From Linderina pennispora (lineage: Eukaryota; Kickxellomycota; Kickxellomycetes; Kickxellales; Kickxellaceae), in contig NW_024468249.1 of assembly GCF_002104995.1 (NCBI RefSeq), forward strand, positions 2,976,001 to 3,040,000: 64,000 nt of DNA, given 5' to 3'. The stretch's first letter is position 1. Every line of letters begins with the position of its first letter. The notes under the pieces were generated by a model. That model was not told the DNA's origin and made no database searches. It saw nothing but the letters and a program-made list of their open reading frames with translations. Shown piece after piece: positions 58,501 to 64,000 of this stretch. The position numbers were made by a program, and so were the translations under genes.

Positions 58501-58990
58501 CCCGAAGGCAGAGGACGCGGCCAAGGAGGAGGAAGTAGTGGAGGAGACAAGCCCGCTGCTGTCGATTGTTGTGCCGGTTGACGACGAGGTGCGCAAGGCG
58601 GCTTCGAACTGGGTCAAGGACGCGCGCAAGTCGATTTCGAAGGAGGTTGCGCAGGAGCGCACCCGCCAGAGCACCTCGGCTACTGAGGAGGAGCAGGTCG
58701 AGCAGGAGACGGTCGCTGCGGCGGTCGAATCGCAAGCCGAGCCGTCGCCGGCTGCTTCGGAGCCCTCGCACGTGAAGGCGGCGGCCAGCACGGCGGCTGT
58801 GGAACGTGCGGTGGCCGAATCCGCTGTGCAGCCCAAGAAGGAGGAGGCCGTGGTGGCGCCAGGGTCGGCGGCCAAGCCAGCAGCGAGCCGGCGGATGAAG
58901 AAGGCCGACGAGAAGCAGGCGCAAGCCACAAGGGGTCCGCGCAAGATCAAGGTCAAGAAGCGCCGTTCCGCAGCACGCGATGAGCTCTGA
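55598..58990 (+). CDS. 1088-aa membrane-anchored helical repeat protein with acidic tail; one intron
   Basis: I build this from exons 55598-55651 and 55778-58990. The 126-bp intron starts GTACGC, has a GGCTAACG branch site and ends CTGTAG. Exon 1 supplies MAVARYAHDSNTRPADAK and exon 2 continues SGRKGGWLGWLLRR into one membrane segment (LFLMYVVFITL). Residues about 50-360 are helical repeats with recurring PLY/PYxxH or PLLxN patterns. This resembles a fungal family often mislabelled 'hoxa13-like' in databases. The rest is low complexity: a run of EETA/VEET-type repeats at about 400-470, then Thr/Val-rich and Glu-rich stretches and a basic end. Function is unknown. It is convergent with the 113-aa secreted protein gene. 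Confidence 0.75.
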
Positions 58991-59058
58991 ACAAACAAAA
59001 TTATTCACTTTTTTTTCCCGTATATTCACTTCAAACTCCCAATTCAATTCCAACTGGC

Positions 59059-59400
59059 TTACAAGAGGTTCGATTCAAAGTACTTTGCGACCTTGTTGAG
59101 CTTGATCTTCTGCTCCTGCATGGAGAAGCTGCTGGTTGACAGGAAGAGCAGGGTGTCGTAGATGGCGTCGTAGGCGGCCTTGGCGTCGGGCGAGTCTTTG
59201 TACAGCTTGCTGGCGGAGTTGCGCATCCCAAGGCTCACTGCCAGATCGTGGACCAGCTCGACGTTGGTTTTGCCGCCCTTCTTGCCGACATTTTTGGTGT
59301 CCTCAAGGAACTGATCAACGGCGGTTGATTCGGCAGCAGTGAGTGCCAAGACAGTCGTGACTAGCGCCAAGAACGCGGGAACGAGGAAAGCAAGTCTCAT
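59059..59400 (-). CDS. small secreted protein, 113 aa
   Basis: I start at the Met at 59400 (MRLAFLVPAFLALVTTVLAL), a clear signal peptide likely cut near residue 19-22. The frame reaches back to 59667 without support. The mature part of about 92 residues is helical and Lys/Ala-rich with no Cys, including KKGGKTNVELVHDLAVS and an amphipathic C-terminal helix. No family is recognised. Fungal secreted proteins of this size may act at the cell wall or on hosts, but nothing here shows that. Its 3' end faces that of the 1088-aa gene. Confidence 0.65.
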   Translation of the reverse strand: MRLAFLVPAFLALVTTVLALTAAESTAVDQFLEDTKNVGKKGGKTNVELVHDLAVSLGMRNSASKLYKDSPDAKAAYDAIYDTLLFLSTSSFSMQEQKIKLNKVAKYFESNLL

Positions 59401-61001
59401 TTCTTCTTGAATAACAAAAAATAAGTGATGTGCTACTGCTTTATTTAGGCTGGCTATAGAGTGCAGAATGATCTCTGGAGGTGCGTCTTGGCATACAGGA
59501 GGGCTGCGGCGTTCCATAGGCCGGCTTATATGCGGCACCTTGGCAAATACATGTGGGTGGTGGGTGGCGATGTTTCGCTGGCACATGGACAGTGCCCTGG
59601 GGACATGTGGTGGTATTAGCATTGGGCTCGAGGTAGCGAGGGGATGGCCAGTGGTTCCGCGCCACATGCAAGGTGTCTCAGTCAGAGGAGGGCGCAGAGG
59701 CGAAAAAGCATATGATGGCCGGCAGCCGCCACCAGAGCTGAAAGTGAGAGCTGGGCTGCCTGTATGTGCGAGGGGGTCGGTTTTACCACGGGGAAATGGG
59801 GAGCATGATGTTCAGCCAGTTTCCAGAAGGAACCCAGAAACATCAGCGAGGGAGACGATTGGGGGAATGCTCGGGCTGCGTGTGGTCAGACCGCCAGGCA
59901 CATCAGGACGATTAACTCGTTCCAAAGCCGAGCAGTCCAGGAGCGCGCCATCACAGGCATTGGGGAGTGCAAATGGGATTCGTGCTTGGCGCATAAAGCA
60001 CTGATTTCCTAAGCAGCAGGAATAAGGGGGCGGTGGGCTTCTGGACTCCGCACCCGGGGCGGAGACCGACATTGCGCCGTTGACAAACAGGCGACGCCTC
60101 GTGCGATGGAAAATGACAGGGGACAAGGCAGAGCGCGGGCATCGGGGGTTGTGTGGCAAAAGCTTGAAAAACAACAATGCAAAGGCTGTTTGTTTTGTTT
60201 TCCTTCAATGGCGTGTGTGCGGCAGGAGAGGGTGAACAAGGGCAGGCGCTATACTACTGCCGGTTCTGCTGGCCTTTTTCCCTGGCTTTCGACAGCAGAA
60301 GCGTATAGGTGCGATGCCATTGGGCATGGGGCGGCAAGGGCTTGGCGTGCATGGATGTCTGGGCGGACATTGGCATATCGACGGGTTGCGCGCTGGCGAT
60401 TGAGACACGCGTGTAGATGGAAGCAGAGGAAAGGCGAGATATGCCATCAGCAGACATACCTGGCGTATGCAAGTGCGGATTGGTGGAGAACGGGGAGGAA
60501 GCAAGAGATTACACGGGGTCCTTACGTTCATAGTCGGCCCCCAACAGGCAGCTCTCCGAGCGCTTGGAGATGGACGGCTGGGCAGCATTGCGGATCGGCC
60601 AGTTGCGCCCATGCAGCAGTGACGCCAGGCGCTGTATAAAGGCGGCTGTGGTACAGATGCTGATTTCTTCTTCTGCGCGCGTTTGTACCTTTTTGTTTTT
60701 CTTCGTGTTTATATCAGCACTTTGCTCTGTTAGGGAAATAAGCTAGCCCCCACCCCAGCGCTGGCCATCCAAAAACAGCGCATATTACTTTCAGCAGCCA
60801 GAACAAGGGGCTGTATTAACGACAGAAAGAGGGGCAGAGGAAAACTGTCCAACGCGCAGAGCCGACCCCATTTCCGGATGGCCAAAAGGCAGCAGCATCG
60901 CTTTCTCCCGCTTTCCTCGCCTGTGTCCCTTCATCGTATCGGTATTTATTCGTTCTAATTTGCACAAAACAAAATATTGTTTTTTCTTCGCTCGGGGGCT
61001 C
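59401..61001. other. 1.6-kb intergenic region between divergent genes
   Basis: Open frames of 75-178 codons overlap on both strands and have no features of real proteins. The region contains a TATA box at 60635 and pyrimidine-rich DNA after it. Confidence 0.45.
60635..60640 (+). promoter_or_regulatory. TATA box, plus strand
   Basis: TATAAA in a GC-rich setting, followed by T-rich DNA. The nearest plus-strand gene starts at 61002, so a leader of about 330 bases, perhaps with an intron, would be needed. Assignment to that gene is tentative. Confidence 0.35.
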
Positions 61002-61499
61002 ATGGTCCGGTTATCGTTTGCAGTGACGGCCAGCATCCTGGTGTTCTGGATATCGGCTATGGGGTCGAGCAACTACCTGCTGTACACATGGCGGTCAGGC
61101 ACCAAGGCGCTGTCGCCGCAGGTGTTTTCGCTGATGCTGTGGTCGCGGGGCTGGCAGGTGCGCCAGCAAGAGACATTGCGGGCGGCGGGTACAGCGCAGG
61201 CAGAGCAGGCAGAGGAGCAGGTGCCGACGGGCGCCATGTCCGATGTGCTGGAGGAGCAGGTGTCGGTGGGCGTCATGTCCAGCGTGCTGGAGGCGGGACG
61301 GGTGGACACCGCGTACCGAGAGGCACAGTACCGGAAGCGCGCATTGGCGCTGCGGCGGGCATCGGGGACGGCAGCGCGAGTGCTGGTGGCGCCCGAGGAC
61401 GTGTCGGCGAAGGACATACTGCCCGAGGGCCATAATGGGTTCACGTCGATGGTTGCGATTTCCTGCGTGCTTGTATTTGCTACATTTGTTGCCTTTTAA
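61002..61499 (+). CDS. small two-span membrane protein, 165 aa
   Basis: I start at the Met at 61002 (MVRLSFAVTASILVFW). The frame opens at 60960 with an additional 14 codons of no clear meaning. A membrane segment lies at about 3-22 and another at the very C-terminus (about 147-165, SMVAISCVLVFATFVAF). Between them is a soluble stretch with two near-repeats (MSDVLEEQVSVG and MSSVLEAG). No family is recognised. It is convergent with the P450 reductase gene, 63 bp away. Codon usage is GC-rich like other host genes here. Confidence 0.6.
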   Translation: MVRLSFAVTASILVFWISAMGSSNYLLYTWRSGTKALSPQVFSLMLWSRGWQVRQQETLRAAGTAQAEQAEEQVPTGAMSDVLEEQVSVGVMSSVLEAGRVDTAYREAQYRKRALALRRASGTAARVLVAPEDVSAKDILPEGHNGFTSMVAISCVLVFATFVAF

Positions 61500-61562
61500 T
61501 CATATTAATCTTTAGAGTATGTGTATTGCAAAACGTGTTTTTGGACTGGGAGAGATTATCGG

Positions 61563-63869
61563 CTACGACCACACGTCCTCCTGGTAGCGGGAGGCCTTGC
61601 GCATCTCGGCCAGCCACTGGGCAGCAGTGTCCACTGGCACGCCGGCCTTGTCGGCGATCAGAGCAGCCAGGGCTCGGGTCACGTCCTTGGCCATGGCCTT
61701 GGCGTCGCCGCACACGTAGATGTGGGCCCGCGGCGGACCGGTGAGCTTGTCCTGGCCCGCCAGCAAGGCCTCGAAGACAGCGTCGGCGTGCTCGGCCAGA
61801 CGGTGCTGCACGTAGATCTTGTTGGCCTGGTCGCGCGAGAAGGCCGTGATGACCTGCGACTGCGGAGCCACGGTGCGGATGTCGTCGAACAGACGCGCCA
61901 GCTCGTCCTCATACATGTAGTCGTGGACAGCCGTGCGCGCGCCGAAGAACAGCAGCGCCGTGCCCTGCGCCGACTCGGGGTTGGCACGTGCCTGGTGGGC
62001 GCGCTCCTGCACAAAGCCGCGCATGGGCGCCAGGCCAGTGCCGGGCCCAATCATGATGATCGGCACCGCGGGGTCGGTGGGCAGACGGAACTGCGACTTG
62101 CGGATATACACCGGCAGGGCCAGCTGGCGGTCGACCGGCGGATGGATGGTGTAGGAGCCCAGCACATGGCCCTTGTTGTCCGCCACCACTGGAGCACCGG
62201 ACGCGTCGTGCGTCGGCAGCGCAGCATTCTCGCTGACCAGCACTCCATCGGGCAGCGACACCGCACGGTCGCCCTGCAGATAGCGCTTGACACCCAGCAA
62301 AAAGTTCGTGGCCACGCCGGAGCGCGTCAGACCAAGCTTGGCGTCGGCGGGCCCGGCGGCTGCCTCATACTGCAGAACCACAGCAGTGATGCTGGGCGTC
62401 TCGGGCGCCACGCGCGCGCTGGACGAGATGGAGTAGAAGCGCGGCTGCATACGCGGGCACAGCTCGAACACCGCGGCCGGCGGCAGCATCAGCAGGTCGG
62501 TTTCGCCGGCCGTGCGTTCGGCGGCATGCACAGCGTTAAGCAGCCGCGCCAGCGACAGGCACCCGGCGCCCACCTTCTGCGCATGCGCGTCCTTGTCGTT
62601 GGCCAGTGGGCCCAGGAAATCACGGGCGGCGGCGCTGGTCGCAAACGGCAGCACCAGCGACTTGATCTGCGCGCGTGGCACCGGCAGCGCTATCTCCAGG
62701 TAGTGCCGCAGCGCCGCGCGGTATGTGGTTACGTGCGGGAACAGCGCCTGCTGCGCTGCGTGCGGGTCTGCCGCTGCCACGCTGATCGCCTGATCCGCGC
62801 GGTCCAGCAGCCCCAGCGCCGCCAGCAGCAGATCAACCTCCTCGTCCGAGTTCTGCGCATAAACGCCGATGTGGTCGCCGGCCTCGTACCGCATGCCCGA
62901 CCCCGCCAGGTCCACCTCCACGTGCAGCACGTGGCGGTCGGCCCCTGGCGTCAGCTCCGCCGCTGCCTTGACCGGCGCCTGGAACGGGTGCCGTGCGTCG
63001 AACGCCTCAGCCGACGCATACAGCTGCCCCGCCGTCCACGCGTCGCTACCGCCGGTCTCGGTGACCGTCCATGTGAGCGCCGGCGCTCCGCCTGCGTCCT
63101 CATCGGGCGTGGCCGACCCGAACATGGCGCGGATCAGCGGCAGCGTCTTGTCCTTCCACTGAGCAAAGTCCTCCTCAATGTCGACGTCGTCGTCTCCCTC
63201 GCCGCGCTCGCCAATGCGCTGCGCCCCCAGCGCCTGCAGCCGGCTGTCCATGATGCGCGCGTGCGAGTTGAACTGCTCATACGTGTTGTTGCCCAGCCCA
63301 AACACTGCAAACCGCACGTCCGCCAGGGGCTGCTCCATGTCCAGCATCCCCGCCTTGTCCTCTGGCTCGCGGAACTCGGGCACCTCCGACTCCTCGGGCG
63401 ACTCGCGGTTCGACACAAATGCATCGTACCACTGCTCCATGTTGTCAGTCGGCTCGCCCTCGCCCGTCGTCGCCAGAATCAGCACCGCCAGCTCGTCCTC
63501 GTTCAGCGCCGCCATCCCGTGGAAGTCGTACAGCTCCGGGTCCAGCACCAGCGGACGCACTGCCGCCGACTGCAGCTCCTTCGCCAGCCGCGTCGCAAAG
63601 TCCTCCGCCGTGCCCGTCTGCGACCCGTAGAATATCACCACGTTCTTGCCCGCATTGCGCATCTTCAGCACAAAGTCCCGCTCCTCGTTGTACTCGTCCG
63701 CCCCGCTGCTGCCGTCAGCACCCCCCGCCAGCGCCGCCTTCTGCGCTATCGTCATCTCGGGCTTGCGCGCCCCAAACAGCGTCTTGCGGAACAGGAACGT
63801 TGCCGCTCCCACCAGCACCCCCGAGACAATCACCATGTCGCCCCACTCCACCTTTGACGATGTGCTCAT
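61563..63869 (-). CDS. NCP1: NADPH-cytochrome P450 reductase
   Basis: A complete 768-aa protein. One N-terminal membrane anchor lies at about 12-28. The FMN-binding flavodoxin domain starts with IFYGSQTGTAEDFATRLAKE near 79 and includes ATTGEGEPTDN and FGLGNNTYEQFN. A linker domain follows. The FAD domain has FYSISSSARVAP, and the NADPH domain has MIGPGTGLAPMRGFVQER and YVCGDAKAMAKDV. It ends YQEDVWS, with the conserved penultimate Trp that stacks on FAD. The enzyme passes electrons from NADPH to ER cytochromes P450, including those of sterol synthesis. An acidic insertion (VSNRESPEESEVPE) is near 150. Confidence 0.95.
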   Translation of the reverse strand: MSTSSKVEWGDMVIVSGVLVGAATFLFRKTLFGARKPEMTIAQKAALAGGADGSSGADEYNEERDFVLKMRNAGKNVVIFYGSQTGTAEDFATRLAKELQSAAVRPLVLDPELYDFHGMAALNEDELAVLILATTGEGEPTDNMEQWYDAFVSNRESPEESEVPEFREPEDKAGMLDMEQPLADVRFAVFGLGNNTYEQFNSHARIMDSRLQALGAQRIGERGEGDDDVDIEEDFAQWKDKTLPLIRAMFGSATPDEDAGGAPALTWTVTETGGSDAWTAGQLYASAEAFDARHPFQAPVKAAAELTPGADRHVLHVEVDLAGSGMRYEAGDHIGVYAQNSDEEVDLLLAALGLLDRADQAISVAAADPHAAQQALFPHVTTYRAALRHYLEIALPVPRAQIKSLVLPFATSAAARDFLGPLANDKDAHAQKVGAGCLSLARLLNAVHAAERTAGETDLLMLPPAAVFELCPRMQPRFYSISSSARVAPETPSITAVVLQYEAAAGPADAKLGLTRSGVATNFLLGVKRYLQGDRAVSLPDGVLVSENAALPTHDASGAPVVADNKGHVLGSYTIHPPVDRQLALPVYIRKSQFRLPTDPAVPIIMIGPGTGLAPMRGFVQERAHQARANPESAQGTALLFFGARTAVHDYMYEDELARLFDDIRTVAPQSQVITAFSRDQANKIYVQHRLAEHADAVFEALLAGQDKLTGPPRAHIYVCGDAKAMAKDVTRALAALIADKAGVPVDTAAQWLAEMRKASRYQEDVWS

Positions 63870-64000
63870 CTCTTTCTGCGAGCCTGTACTGTCTTGCCGC
63901 TTGCCCTGGTCAGCTGCTGTGCTGCTGTCCGATGTTAAATGGAAATACCCAAGAACGATGCCCAGGAACCCGATTCCCCGGAACCCTGTACTTGTTGAGA
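63870..64000. other. upstream region of the P450 reductase gene
   Basis: Window end; presumably the promoter or 5' leader of the reductase gene. No other feature is seen. Confidence 0.35.

Noticed and set aside
57643-58998. 451-codon minus-strand frame in the 1088-aa gene
   Set aside because: Ser/Ala/Thr-rich shadow of the acidic coding strand.
59468-60004. 178-codon frame upstream of the secreted protein gene
   Set aside because: No motif, overlaps other frames, in a promoter region.
61521-63857. 778-codon plus-strand frame opposite the P450 reductase
   Set aside because: The minus strand encodes a full reductase with all cofactor motifs; the plus frame is Arg/His/Leu-biased antisense.

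Overview
The window looks like a chromosome segment of an early-diverging fungus. I infer a zygomycete-grade lineage, possibly Kickxellomycotina, but no marker here proves it. The genes are eukaryotic: TRAPP, nucleoporin, CST-like, P5 ATPase, SNT1/NCoR-like corepressor and cytochrome P450 reductase. Most are uninterrupted. Two carry one short GT..AG intron each, with a CTAAC branch site. Coding DNA is GC-rich.

1-16.8 kb: a GDSL-like membrane protein with altered catalytic residues, a coiled-coil protein with a C-terminal membrane segment, an UNC93-like transporter, an SNT1/NCoR-like three-SANT-domain gene whose frame changes about ten times by single bases, TRAPPC1/BET5, and a frameshifted NRG1-like zinc-finger gene.

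16.8-32.9 kb: an AT-rich island of nested mobile DNA. It holds two related composite elements, A (17462-21602) and B (26854-31101). Each is bounded by identical-length, direct, LTR-like terminal repeats (462 bp in A, 397 bp in B). Each terminal repeat carries a very large hairpin. Between the repeats are three genes in a fixed order: a roughly 545-aa protein (ORF1), an antisense 79-aa protein (ORF2) and a Harbinger-like DDE nuclease (ORF3). In both elements the hairpin loop of one terminal repeat is the exact reverse complement of the loop in the other, a flip/flop arrangement. An empty site for element A is preserved inside the window and shows a 3-bp TAT target duplication. Around them lie solo and broken copies of the repeats, a decayed Tc1/mariner element, a candidate solo LTR with a 6-bp duplication, and roughly 0.7-kb inverted arms with Tc1-like tips at both ends of the island. 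I consider the A/B family the most likely undescribed system here.

33-51 kb: a P5B ATPase with a signal peptide and Cys-rich N-terminus, a CTC1-like OB-fold protein, and a 2382-aa nucleoporin that joins a Nup159/214-type propeller to RanBP2-type zinc fingers.

51.8-54.0 kb is an inverted, nearly identical copy of 14.5-16.8 kb. It holds the intact version of the zinc-finger gene.

54-64 kb: an EamA-family transporter, a 1088-aa membrane-anchored repeat protein, a 113-aa secreted protein, a small membrane protein, and NADPH-cytochrome P450 reductase.
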